This document shows, one piece after another, positions 9,516 through 18,059 of a stretch of 64,000 nucleotides of DNA (its first letter is position 1; each line of letters opens with the position of its first letter). Source of the DNA: Cyclobacterium amurskyense (GTDB lineage: Bacteria > Bacteroidota > Bacteroidia > Cytophagales > Cyclobacteriaceae). The stretch covers positions 3,168,501 through 3,232,500 of the forward strand of contig NZ_CP012040.1 in NCBI RefSeq assembly GCF_001050135.1. Reading direction: 5' to 3'. The position numbers and the translations under genes were made by a program. Under the pieces are notes generated by a model that saw only the letters and a program-made list of their open reading frames with translations, ran no database searches and was not told the DNA's origin.

Positions 9516-10568
9516 TTATTCAGCGCTGTGCGCTATTTTATTTCCTAAATGATCTTGGAGATAATGGCTCTGAAGTAAGTCTCCTCCAAAGTCATTTTGT
9601 AGATCTCTCACTACAGCATGCACATGATTGGCATTGTTCTGAACATTGTCATACTCTATCAGTAATCCGGCTCCCTGTATGCTGTAATAGTGTGGATTAC
9701 CAACAGCATTTATTTCTGAACCTGCCCAAGCAAAGGAAATATTTCCCCAGCCTGATTTTTCAATTCTTTTCAGCATTTTCGCATGGTATTCTGCAGTATA
9801 CCTGGAAAGGTAAATTCCTACAAGTTCTTTTAATAATGAGAGTTGATTGGGCAGTAGATCGCTACCCTTTACTCCTGGTTGATCTAAGATTTTAGCCTTT
9901 CTGTCATTTGATGTGATAATGTCTGCAGGTGCCTTACCTGCGAAAATGGCTTGTTTTTTTTGAGCATCATTCAGGGAATGTAATAATTCGAAACCAACAT
10001 TGGTTTCATCTTCCAATACCTGCCTGTTCATATGAGGGCCAGAAAGGATAATACCGGGATTAGACCCCATAAAGGATGGTGTGGAGGAAGTAATGGATCC
10101 TTTTGAAGAGGAGAAATTTAATGACATATGGTGTCCTTCCAATCTCCAGCCCCAGGCTTTGTCTGAAGAAGGTTGACCAAAAACACTAAAATGATAATTT
10201 AATGGATCTCTGTAGGTGTCATTTTCAGGCCGGTTTTCTACTTCCCTCAATACATTTTCGAGTTCGATAATGGCTGCTGCCTTTTTTTGTCCAGCAACAC
10301 CCAAGGAAGCCCTCATTAAATTTAAGGCATGTTCAGTTTGGTTTTTGTCAAAGTCGTGGAAAGTTGGGCCGTTTCTTTCCCTAGGAACAAAATGCCAGTT
10401 GAATCGTTCTGAGTGATCGAAAGGAAAACAGGCTTGTTTTTTTAATTCCGGACTTAAACTTTCTATGAAATCATTGGCAAGAGGAGAAATATCTTGGGCC
10501 TGACTGCAGAATACAGTTCCTATTGTAAGTAGGAGGGCTGAGAAGGTGATTTTTATGGAATTCTTCAT
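9516..10568 (-). CDS. DUF3500 family secreted protein
   Basis: A 350-residue protein with a signal peptide (cleavage after SQA). The body carries typical DUF3500 stretches: FNWHFVPRERNG near residue 57, WGWRLEGHHMSLNF near 138-152, and GFELLHSLNDAQKKQAIF near 192. The His-rich LEGHHMSLNF motif suggests metal binding, but the family's activity is not known to me. It lies 44 bases downstream of an FG-GAP protein on the same strand and ahead of a clear terminator, so the two probably form an operon. It is expected in the periplasm or outside the cell. Confidence 0.85.
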   Translation of the reverse strand: MKNSIKITFSALLLTIGTVFCSQAQDISPLANDFIESLSPELKKQACFPFDHSERFNWHFVPRERNGPTFHDFDKNQTEHALNLMRASLGVAGQKKAAAIIELENVLREVENRPENDTYRDPLNYHFSVFGQPSSDKAWGWRLEGHHMSLNFSSSKGSITSSTPSFMGSNPGIILSGPHMNRQVLEDETNVGFELLHSLNDAQKKQAIFAGKAPADIITSNDRKAKILDQPGVKGSDLLPNQLSLLKELVGIYLSRYTAEYHAKMLKRIEKSGWGNISFAWAGSEINAVGNPHYYSIQGAGLLIEYDNVQNNANHVHAVVRDLQNDFGGDLLQSHYLQDHLGNKIAHSAE

Positions 10569-10612
10569 GAAATTGCTTTTAGCTTGGGTTTATATAAGTA
10601 AGTTGTACCAGA

Positions 10613-11779
10613 TCAATAACTTTTGTTCCAATAGATTTTTAAATTCTTTGTTGATCGTCCTGAGGCGATAATTTCTGCTTTTCCATCTCCATCCAGGTCT
10701 GCGACTTTTAGGTCTTCGCAGGCCATGCCATTTTTATCAACCCAGTGTTTACTCCAACTGCCATCATTTTGAGGAACAAACATCTTGATCCCGAGATCTC
10801 CATGATCATTGGGCTCTCTCCAGCCAACTAATACCTGATCTGTGCCCATATTAAGCAAGTCTCCTGTGGCGAGTCCATGACCTTGCATCATTGCAGCAGT
10901 AAGAACATTGCGATTCAAGTTCTTTTTGGTAAAGGTGGAATTGTCAGTAGTATAAACAGACAAAGTTGGGCCATGAAATGGCTCAACCCCTGTGAGGAAG
11001 TGATGTCCACGAGCATCCTTACCAATGCGAATTTCGCCAAACCCGTAGTCGTTGATCAACCATCCATCATTCTCTTTGGGCTTCCAATCTCCCTCTTTGT
11101 AGGTTAAGGTTTTCACACCTTCTTTCCCAGCAATATAAAGGGTTTCAGCATTACCAACTGGAAGGGGTTCCATATTATGGGTTACATGCATGCTTTGATC
11201 TATGACCCAGTGTTTCCAATCCCGACCTTTTTTATCCTGTTTTTCAAAGGCGATGACTTTAACGCCTTCACCAGCCCCTCCTTTATTACCTCGTCCATGG
11301 AGAGGAAGCATGATCAGATGAAATAAGTTATTATTGGCCTTTACCCAGCGCATTCTATGCACGGTCGGTTCATGATGAAGTTTTACCGGCTCCCAAGCTT
11401 GAGTGGGATCTTCTGGTCGGATGAGGTAATGAACAGACCCTGATTGTTCTTCATCTGAAGTTTCACTTGGGTTCCATTGCGCTCCTACTGCTACTTCCAC
11501 CAATCCATCACCATCAATGTCCCTTGCTGCGATACAAACATTGTCATAGGGGGTAAGGTCTTTTACCATTACAAAGCGCTTCCAGTCACCATTTCTGTAC
11601 CAGACAAATTCCTTTTTATCTGCCAGCAAGATATCTGGTTTACCATCCCCGTCTACATCGCCTATAGCAAGCCCGTAACCAATTTGAATATTGCTGTCAA
11701 GGACCTGGGTTAGAAAATTTGGTTCAGGTGAGTTGTTTAAAACAACAGAGGAGAATAAATAAATCAACCAGTTTATCAT
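10613..11779 (-). CDS. FG-GAP/VCBS repeat protein
   Basis: A 388-residue protein with an apparent N-terminal hydrophobic export segment and at least three calcium-binding-like repeats: GDVDGDGKPDIL near residue 41, RDIDGDGLVEVA near 88 and ADLDGDGKAEII near 367. Such repeats fold as blades of an integrin-like seven-bladed propeller. No catalytic motif is visible. Proteins of this type in Bacteroidota are usually exported. It is probably the first gene of a two-gene unit with the DUF3500 gene downstream. The function is unknown and the co-occurrence may mean a joint role in polymer handling. Confidence 0.8.
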   Translation of the reverse strand: MINWLIYLFSSVVLNNSPEPNFLTQVLDSNIQIGYGLAIGDVDGDGKPDILLADKKEFVWYRNGDWKRFVMVKDLTPYDNVCIAARDIDGDGLVEVAVGAQWNPSETSDEEQSGSVHYLIRPEDPTQAWEPVKLHHEPTVHRMRWVKANNNLFHLIMLPLHGRGNKGGAGEGVKVIAFEKQDKKGRDWKHWVIDQSMHVTHNMEPLPVGNAETLYIAGKEGVKTLTYKEGDWKPKENDGWLINDYGFGEIRIGKDARGHHFLTGVEPFHGPTLSVYTTDNSTFTKKNLNRNVLTAAMMQGHGLATGDLLNMGTDQVLVGWREPNDHGDLGIKMFVPQNDGSWSKHWVDKNGMACEDLKVADLDGDGKAEIIASGRSTKNLKIYWNKSY

Positions 11780-11859
11780 AGTTAAGGTTATTGGGTTATT
11801 GTACCAATAAATTTAACTAAAAAAATTATAAATGGCTAAAAACTGTAAAATATGGAATT

Positions 11860-12525
11860 TTATGTCACTTCCTGTCCAGTTTTAAGATATAAACGTACAG
11901 CGTCTTCAATTTCTACCTTACCACTTAAAATTTCAAAAACCTGGGTACCGTCTATTCCATGATCTAGCATATGGATCAAAACGGCGGCTACATCTTTCCT
12001 GGAAATATCTCCTTTCTCATTAAAAATATTCGCTATTTTTATTTTTCCTGTAGCAGGGCCATTGGTCAATGCTCCCGGCCTAACAATGGCATAAGGAAGA
12101 TTGGTAGATTTAAGGTATTCGTCAGCTGCTTTTTTAGCAAGAAGGTAATGTTGCATTGTTTCATCGGCCTTCTCAGCATTTTCAGCTCCTCTTGAACTCA
12201 ACATAATAAATTTCCTCACACCGTATTTTATCGAAAAATCCACACTTCTGATAGCCCCTTTTTTGTCTACTAAATCCGTTTTATCCTTGCCTGTTTTAGC
12301 CCCTGATCCAGCAGCGAAAATAACTTTATCCATTCCTTGGAAAGCATGGCCGAAATTTTCTTCTAAATCCGCAATAACTGTGGAAACACCTTTGTTTTTT
12401 AATTCTTCTGCTTGTGATTCTTTCCTTACCATAGCTACCGGACTGTAGTCGGGGTGTTCAGATAGGTTTTCAATAAGAATACGTCCGACATTTCCATTTG
12501 CACCAATTATCAATACTTTTTCCAT
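11860..12525 (-). CDS. NAD(P)-binding SDR-like reductase (NmrA/YwnB-type)
   Basis: A 221-residue atypical short-chain dehydrogenase. The N-terminal Rossmann motif is GANGNVGR near residue 8-15, followed by a DLEE turn and VIFAAGSGAKTGKDKTDLVD. LSSRGAE near 108-114 and YAIVRPGALTNGP near 145-157 are typical of the NAD(P)-binding NmrA-like group related to YwnB/YhfK. No clear YxxxK catalytic pair is seen, although HYLLAKKAADEYL occupies the usual place. The likely role is a redox sensor or a reductase with unknown substrate. It is monocistronic by spacing. Confidence 0.85.
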   Translation of the reverse strand: MEKVLIIGANGNVGRILIENLSEHPDYSPVAMVRKESQAEELKNKGVSTVIADLEENFGHAFQGMDKVIFAAGSGAKTGKDKTDLVDKKGAIRSVDFSIKYGVRKFIMLSSRGAENAEKADETMQHYLLAKKAADEYLKSTNLPYAIVRPGALTNGPATGKIKIANIFNEKGDISRKDVAAVLIHMLDHGIDGTQVFEILSGKVEIEDAVRLYLKTGQEVT

Positions 12526-12689
12526 AATTATTTATTTTTTATGAAAAGTGTCCAATAATTGTTCCAATACTTAACTTTTGTGATAATTTCCTGCAAATGA
12601 GTATTTAAATCCGTTAAACTAATTCCCATTATTCTCAGGGAAAAAAGTGTTAAACAGAGCCGGAAAGGTTTTTGTAAATTACCTATGGA

Positions 12690-13526
12690 TTACGAGGACT
12701 TAAGAAGAGTAAGTAAGACTTTCCTCATCGAGGGTTCTGCTTTGGCAGCTGCTTGGAGAATATCAGGAAGATTTATTTTCTTAATATTTCCTGGGGTACA
12801 AAGATCGGTGATAGCCGATACAGCAAAAACTTTCATTCCAGATTGAGCCGCCACGATTACTTCTGGTACGGTACTCATCCCTACTGCATCTGCACCAATA
12901 GTTCGCAGGTACCGGTATTCTGCGGGGGTTTCAAGGTTTGGGCCTTGGACACCTGCATATACTCCTTTTCTCAAGGAAATATTGTTTTGCTGGGCAATTT
13001 CAGAAGCTAGCTGAATCATTTCTTTGCAATAGGCCTCGCTCATGTCAGGAAAACGATCTCCAAATTGATCCAAATTTTGTCCTCGCAATGGATTCTCAGG
13101 AAAAAGATCTATATGGTCTTCAATGACCATAATGTCTCCAATCTCAAATTCCGGGTTTAATCCCCCGGAAGCATTGGAAAGCATTAATGTTTGAATACCT
13201 AGCATTTTCATTATCCGTATTGGGAAAGTCACTTCCTTCATAGAATAACCCTCATAATAATGAAATCGGCCTTTCATTGCCAGGATAATTTTGTTTTCAA
13301 CTCTTCCCAGGATTAATTTTCCTTGGTGTGAAGTGACTGTAGCTATTGGGAAATGGGGGATCTCCTGATAGGGGATTTCGGTAATAATTTCAATATCGTG
13401 GAGTAAACCTCCCAATCCAGTTCCTAGAACTATTCCTGTATCTGGACTTTGGCTTATTTTTTCTTTTAGGTAGGCTACCGCCTGATTTATTTTTTCTAAA
13501 TAAGAAATTTCGAGGTCTTTGTGCAT
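12690..13526 (-). CDS. punA: Purine nucleoside phosphorylase
   Basis: A 278-residue enzyme of the trimeric PNP family (about 270-290 residues). It splits inosine or guanosine with phosphate to the base and ribose-1-phosphate in purine salvage. Visible motifs are GTGLGG near residue 36-41, GRFHYYEGYSMKEVTFPIR near 86-104, LSNASGGLNPEFEIGDIM near 115-132, the purine-pocket segment GPNLETPAEYR near 193-203, and GADAVGMSTVPEV near 209-221. It is cytoplasmic with an ATG start. The following AT-rich 270 bases up to the FMN reductase hold no supported gene. Confidence 0.93.
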   Translation of the reverse strand: MHKDLEISYLEKINQAVAYLKEKISQSPDTGIVLGTGLGGLLHDIEIITEIPYQEIPHFPIATVTSHQGKLILGRVENKIILAMKGRFHYYEGYSMKEVTFPIRIMKMLGIQTLMLSNASGGLNPEFEIGDIMVIEDHIDLFPENPLRGQNLDQFGDRFPDMSEAYCKEMIQLASEIAQQNNISLRKGVYAGVQGPNLETPAEYRYLRTIGADAVGMSTVPEVIVAAQSGMKVFAVSAITDLCTPGNIKKINLPDILQAAAKAEPSMRKVLLTLLKSS

Positions 13527-13798
13527 AAGAATTTGGCAATTCCGAAATCAAGAGTAAAATATAGATTCAACTAAAATAGGTAAATTCCTCGTACTTAGTG
13601 TGGATATTGTTAGACAATCGAGTAATTCACCTTTTTGTTTTTGCCTATCTATGGATAAACTATACAAGCAAAACTTTTATGTTAGCCCAGTATTTTCATC
13701 TCCTGATAGATTTTTTAATACGGATTTTGGGTTTAATCTAAAATTAAGAAACTTTATACGCTCCTTGCTTGTAATAATAGAATTAAAATTGAGTCTTT

Positions 13799-14323
13799 AT
13801 GATTAAAATAATAGTTGGTACCAACCGTAAAAATGCAATTTCAAAGAAAATCGCTGTGATTTATCAGGAGATTTTAGCGCAACAAGGTGCCGAGTCCGAG
13901 ATTATTAACCTTACCGAATTACCGGATGATTTTGTTTTTACAGCACTATATGAACACAATGGTAAAAACAAAGCCTACAATGTCATTCATGACAAAATTA
14001 AAAGTGGGAGCAAGTTTGTTTTTATCGTTCCTGAATACAATGGCTCTTTTCCGGGAATACTAAAATCCTTTATTGATGGCATGACTTATCCCAACAGCTT
14101 TGTTTCTAAAAAGTGTGCATTAGTTGGTATTTCTTCAGGTATCGGGGGCGGTGGCATTGCGCTTAGCCACCTTACCGACATCTTTAATTACCTGGGTATG
14201 CATGTTTTGGCCAATAAAATTAAATTGGCCAAAATAGAGGAAAATATGTCAAACGATCATGTTACCAACAGGTTGTACATGGCACTTTTGCATGAGCAGG
14301 CAAAAATGTTGATTGACTTTTAA
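13799..14323 (+). CDS. NADPH-dependent FMN reductase-like flavoprotein
   Basis: A 174-residue flavodoxin-fold protein. The N-terminal phosphate-binding segment is GTNRKNAISKKIA, PEYNGSFPGILKSFIDG (residues about 79-95) is the family signature, and GISSGIGGGG follows near 115. Members reduce FMN or quinones/azo compounds with NAD(P)H in the cytoplasm. It converges with ftsZ: only three bases separate the stop codons, and the last codons form one arm of a perfect 13-bp inverted repeat that can end the dcw transcript. It is probably not functionally linked to division. Confidence 0.88.
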   Translation: MIKIIVGTNRKNAISKKIAVIYQEILAQQGAESEIINLTELPDDFVFTALYEHNGKNKAYNVIHDKIKSGSKFVFIVPEYNGSFPGILKSFIDGMTYPNSFVSKKCALVGISSGIGGGGIALSHLTDIFNYLGMHVLANKIKLAKIEENMSNDHVTNRLYMALLHEQAKMLIDF

Positions 14324-14338
14324 AGGTCAATCAACATT
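14305..14338 (-). terminator. Terminator hairpin spanning the ends of ftsZ and the FMN reductase gene
   Basis: Perfect 13-base arms (14305-14317 and 14326-14338) with an 8-base spacer. The right arm contains the ftsZ stop and last codons, and the left arm is within the convergent reductase gene. On the minus strand the second arm ends CATTTTTG, giving a U-run for the dcw transcript. On the plus strand there is no T-run. Confidence 0.7.
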
Positions 14339-15925
14339 GTCATGTAAAAACCTGTTGTTACTTATGATTTCATTGTCATCATTAAGGTTGAATTTTGAAA
14401 TACTCCTTTCAGAACTGTGTTGAACTTCCTGAAGTTTGATTTTTTTCCTCATATAAGCAGGAACCTCAATTTTCTCTTTAAACTCTTCGGGAGTCTGATT
14501 CACGGATCTCATTTGTCTTAATTTCTCAAAACGATCATGGGCTCTTTTAAGGGCCTTTTCCTTGATCTGTTCGAAATAATCTACCTGATTCACAGACTGA
14601 GTTTCAGTTTCTCTTTTTTCCGGTGAATTTTGCTCTGGTTTGTCAAATAAAGTCAAAACCTTCTTAGGTTCAGGAGAATGAAATTCAAAATCCTCTGAAT
14701 CATCTTCCTCTTCTGGTTTATTCATTCCACTTTGAGGGGTTTCCTTGGGAGTGGTGTTACTGTATACCGTTTCTTCCTGTTTTGGTGTTTCCTGAACAGG
14801 TAAAGGAGGTTGTTGTACAGTGAAGGTTACTGACTGCCCTGTAAGTGAGGCTTCCTCTTCTTTAGAAGTTTTGCCTGATTCCAGATCAATCACTTTTTTT
14901 GACTCCTCTTCTTCTTTGTTTTTGCTGGCTTTGGCTGGTAATGATTTTGTTTCAAAACCAGTGGCAATTACCGTTACTCGGATTGCCTTTTTAAGGTCAG
15001 GGTCTATACCTTGACCAAAAATCACATCAGCCATATCTCCAGCTCTTTCCTGGATGTATTCTGTAATTTCCACCAACTCGTCCATAGACAGTTCTTCGTC
15101 CTCTCCGGACATGATAGAAAGTAGAATTTTTTCTGCTCCTTTTATGTCGACATTGTTCAACAAAGGTGAAGAAATGGCTTTTTCTGCTGCTTTTATAGCT
15201 CTTCCTTCTCCTTCTTCTACTGCTGAACCCATTACTGCAGCACCCGCATCTTTCATTACAGTCTTTACATCCTCAAAATCCACGTTGACATCTTGTGTCT
15301 CAGTGATGATTTCTGCAATGGATTTTGCCGCTGTGCTAAGAATATTATCCGCCTTACCGAAGGCTTGTCGAATAGGCAAATTACCATAAATATCCCTCAA
15401 TTTATCATTAAGGATGACCAATACAGTGTCACAATTCTCTTTTAAGGATTCTATTCCTGCCTGGGCAGAAAAAGTTTTTTTCCTTCCTTCAAAAATAAAT
15501 GGAGCAGTAACGATACCCACAGTAAGGATGTCCATGTCTTTTGCAATTTTAGCAATGACAGGGGCAGCTCCTGTACCAGTACCACCGCCCATACCAGCAG
15601 TGATAAATACCATTTTGGTATTGTCTTCCAGAAGTTTTCTAATATCGTCTTTGCTTTCTAATGCAGCATTTTTCCCTCTTTCAGGATTTGCACCTGCTCC
15701 TAAACCTTCTGTTAGGTGTGCTCCTATTTGGAGTTTTAAAGGTACGGGACTGCTTTTTAAAGCTTGGGAATCAGTATTGACTACCACGAATTCCACATCC
15801 TTTATTCCTTGGTTAAACATGTGGTTCACGGCATTGGAACCACCTCCTCCTACACCAATGACCTTGATGATCGATCGGTGGTTTCTTGGAATATCAAATT
15901 CATAATCTTTCATATCGCTTGACAT
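14327..15925 (-). CDS. ftsZ: Cell division GTPase FtsZ
   Basis: Tubulin-like GTPase that polymerises into the Z ring at mid-cell. From the ATG at 15925 it has 532 residues. VGGGGSNAVNHM is near residue 25-36, the tubulin signature GMGGGTGTGAAP near 111-122, and DVNVDFEDVK near 200. A long acidic and Pro/Glu-rich linker follows, then the conserved C-terminal peptide VPAYMRKKIKL, which docks FtsA. A further tail ends NNRFLHDNVD, a Bacteroidota-style extension. The longer frame would need a TTG at 15970. I prefer 15925 because it is an ATG preceded by AAGAGGAAAA. It is the last gene of the dcw cluster. Confidence 0.96.
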   Translation of the reverse strand: MSSDMKDYEFDIPRNHRSIIKVIGVGGGGSNAVNHMFNQGIKDVEFVVVNTDSQALKSSPVPLKLQIGAHLTEGLGAGANPERGKNAALESKDDIRKLLEDNTKMVFITAGMGGGTGTGAAPVIAKIAKDMDILTVGIVTAPFIFEGRKKTFSAQAGIESLKENCDTVLVILNDKLRDIYGNLPIRQAFGKADNILSTAAKSIAEIITETQDVNVDFEDVKTVMKDAGAAVMGSAVEEGEGRAIKAAEKAISSPLLNNVDIKGAEKILLSIMSGEDEELSMDELVEITEYIQERAGDMADVIFGQGIDPDLKKAIRVTVIATGFETKSLPAKASKNKEEEESKKVIDLESGKTSKEEEASLTGQSVTFTVQQPPLPVQETPKQEETVYSNTTPKETPQSGMNKPEEEDDSEDFEFHSPEPKKVLTLFDKPEQNSPEKRETETQSVNQVDYFEQIKEKALKRAHDRFEKLRQMRSVNQTPEEFKEKIEVPAYMRKKIKLQEVQHSSERSISKFNLNDDNEIISNNRFLHDNVD

Positions 15926-15966
15926 TTTTCCTCTTTTAAATTCTTTTTTTCTATTTACCTCTGATA

Positions 15967-17283
15967 TCAATAGTTTTCGGAGTCGTCTCCGATATCGTCA
16001 GTAATGAATCTTTTTAATTTTTTTGTTATTGATCCGAAGATATCACTTCCACTCTGGTCCATTCGGAACCCCTTTTTCTCTACAGGACTTTTTTGACTTT
16101 CTTTTTGCCTGTAATTGTCTTCTCTGTCATCCAGACCTCTAAAACCAGCTAGAACCAGCCCTACAGTGGTTGCATACATTGGGCTTTTGACATCGTCGAC
16201 TTTAGATTTTCCTAAATGTTCATTAGGGTAGCCTATTCTGGTATCTAGTCCAGTTATGTATTCAAAAAGCGGGCCTACTCCGTGGAGCAAAGAACCACCA
16301 CCTGTCAAAACAATACCACCGGCGAGTTTTTTGTATACCCCGCTCGTTGCTATTTCAGATTGCACCATTTCTATTATTTCTTCCATCCTTGCTTGAATGA
16401 TGGAAGCAAGATTCTTAACAGAGATCTCTTTCGGTGGACGATTACGCAAACCAGGAATAGATACTATTTCATTTGGATTAGCTTCTTCTGCTATGGCCTT
16501 TCCAAATTTTGTTTTCAATAGTTCTGCCTGATGCTGCATAACCATGCAACCTTCTTTAATATCTGCAGTAATGATGTTTCCTCCAAAGGGAATTACAGCG
16601 GTATGTCGAATAATGTTGTCGTAAAATATAGCGACATCGGTAGTTCCACCACCAATATCTACCAAGCAGACGCCAGCTTCTTTATCCATATCACTTAGAA
16701 CAGATAAAGAACTTGCCAAAGGCTCAAGGATCAAAGCTTTGGATTGTAGGCTAGCACGTTTTACACAACGATCAATATTGTTTATAGCAGCTGATTGGGC
16801 GGTAATGATGTGGAAATCTGCTTCCATTCTAGCGCCAGACATTCCCACAGGATCCCGGATGCCTTCCTCATAATCTACCGTATAATCTTGAGGCATTACG
16901 TGAATAATGCTATTTCCTGGAGGAACGACAATGTTTTCCATATCATTGGATAACCTACGTACGTCCTCTACAGTGATTTCATCTTCTTTTGGGTTTCTGA
17001 TAATTACACCATGGTGGATGGAGCTGCGTATATGCTGGCCAGCTATACCTACAATTACTTCTCCAATATCTACATTTGACATTTCTGAAGCTTCATTTAC
17101 TGCTTTAGTAATTGCATTAACAGTTTTGTCAATATTGGTAACGATGCCTCTGATTACTCCATCAGATACTGCTTTACCCATACCCAACACCTCTAGTTTT
17201 CCATATTCGTTCTTTCGACCTATAATGGCACATATTTTCGTGGTGCCAATATCCAGTCCTACAATGAGTTTTTCGTTTTCCAT
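15967..17283 (-). CDS. ftsA: Cell division protein FtsA
   Basis: Actin-like ATPase of 438 residues that anchors FtsZ to the membrane. VGLDIGTTKICAIIG near residue 9-23 is the phosphate-1 motif, the 1C/SHS2 region follows (VIVGIAGQHIRS), then VCLVDIGGGTTDVAIF near 205-220 (phosphate 2) and GIVLTGGGSLLHG near 327 (adenosine motif). The C-terminus ends FGSITKKLKRFITDDIGDD and contains a basic amphipathic segment suitable for membrane attachment. It lies 11 bases after ftsQ, and the chosen ftsZ start is 41 bases past its stop. Confidence 0.95.
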   Translation of the reverse strand: MENEKLIVGLDIGTTKICAIIGRKNEYGKLEVLGMGKAVSDGVIRGIVTNIDKTVNAITKAVNEASEMSNVDIGEVIVGIAGQHIRSSIHHGVIIRNPKEDEITVEDVRRLSNDMENIVVPPGNSIIHVMPQDYTVDYEEGIRDPVGMSGARMEADFHIITAQSAAINNIDRCVKRASLQSKALILEPLASSLSVLSDMDKEAGVCLVDIGGGTTDVAIFYDNIIRHTAVIPFGGNIITADIKEGCMVMQHQAELLKTKFGKAIAEEANPNEIVSIPGLRNRPPKEISVKNLASIIQARMEEIIEMVQSEIATSGVYKKLAGGIVLTGGGSLLHGVGPLFEYITGLDTRIGYPNEHLGKSKVDDVKSPMYATTVGLVLAGFRGLDDREDNYRQKESQKSPVEKKGFRMDQSGSDIFGSITKKLKRFITDDIGDDSENY

Positions 17284-17294
17284 AGCGCTAACAA

Positions 17295-18059
17295 TTATTC
17301 ACAAATAATTTGATCCTTGTATTTTACATTTACCCGATCATAAGTGTTCCATCCTTTTTGTGGAAGGATTTTCTTATAATAGGTTTTTATTTTTCTAAAC
17401 TTCATTTCAATATTTTCAGGCTTACCAAATTCAATTACCTGTTTCCCAACTTGTTGGTACATGTTGATGTCTCCATTTCTAAGTAATTCTAGGGCGCTAA
17501 TTTGAGCCGTCCAGAATGGATTTGAATTGATGTACTCGATTAACTCCAACAAGGGAGCATTGGATATTGAAAGGTCGTTTTCCTTCAATAAAGCCTCAGC
17601 CTTACTACCAGTTAGGATTAAAACCCTAGTGGTGTAATTGGATGAGGTGGGAAGTATTTTTCCAGTGGAACTGATATACCCATCTGCCGCCATTGGTCGT
17701 ACTATTCTTGCTATTGGTACATGCTGATTAACTTTCACCATTAATGTTCCCTTTAAATCTTCGAACACTTCTGCTTTTTTTACAAAGGGATGTGCTTCTA
17801 CTTTTTTTTCTACAGCATGGATAGAGACTTTTTCCCTTGAGGTATTGCTAAGCAATCCCGGGAATGCATTTGTCAATAATTCCGTTACTTCTTTTTCATC
17901 AACAAAGTATACATCACTCACCCCCTCTACATGGACCTCAAGTTCGGTAAGCGCACGGTTCTCCGTCTTATGCTCTGTAAAAGCAATAAAGCCAACCAAT
18001 GTCATTCCTAAAACGATCATTAGGAATGATTTTTTAAGTTTCCATCCCTTATTTTTCAT
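17295..18059 (-). CDS. ftsQ: Cell division protein FtsQ
   Basis: Bitopic divisome protein of 254 residues with a short cytoplasmic KNKGWKLKK segment, one membrane helix (about residues 10-27) and a periplasmic POTRA domain (about 38-115, including YFVDEKEVTELL and HPFVKKAEVFEDLKGTLMVKVNQHVPIARI). A beta domain that binds FtsL/FtsB partners follows. Sequence conservation in this family is weak, so the call rests on topology and on the position between murC and ftsA. The ATG overlaps the end of murC by 11 bases. Confidence 0.9.
   Translation of the reverse strand: MKNKGWKLKKSFLMIVLGMTLVGFIAFTEHKTENRALTELEVHVEGVSDVYFVDEKEVTELLTNAFPGLLSNTSREKVSIHAVEKKVEAHPFVKKAEVFEDLKGTLMVKVNQHVPIARIVRPMAADGYISSTGKILPTSSNYTTRVLILTGSKAEALLKENDLSISNAPLLELIEYINSNPFWTAQISALELLRNGDINMYQQVGKQVIEFGKPENIEMKFRKIKTYYKKILPQKGWNTYDRVNVKYKDQIICE

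Noticed and set aside
13600..13806. 68-codon plus-strand frame before the FMN reductase gene
   Set aside because: Low-complexity hydrophobic and Phe-rich product with no motif in an AT-rich gap, overlapping the start of the real gene by a few bases.
15054..15905. Long plus-strand frames opposite ftsZ
   Set aside because: Antisense to the FtsZ GTPase domain, composition is Ser/Pro-rich shadow sequence, no homologous motif.
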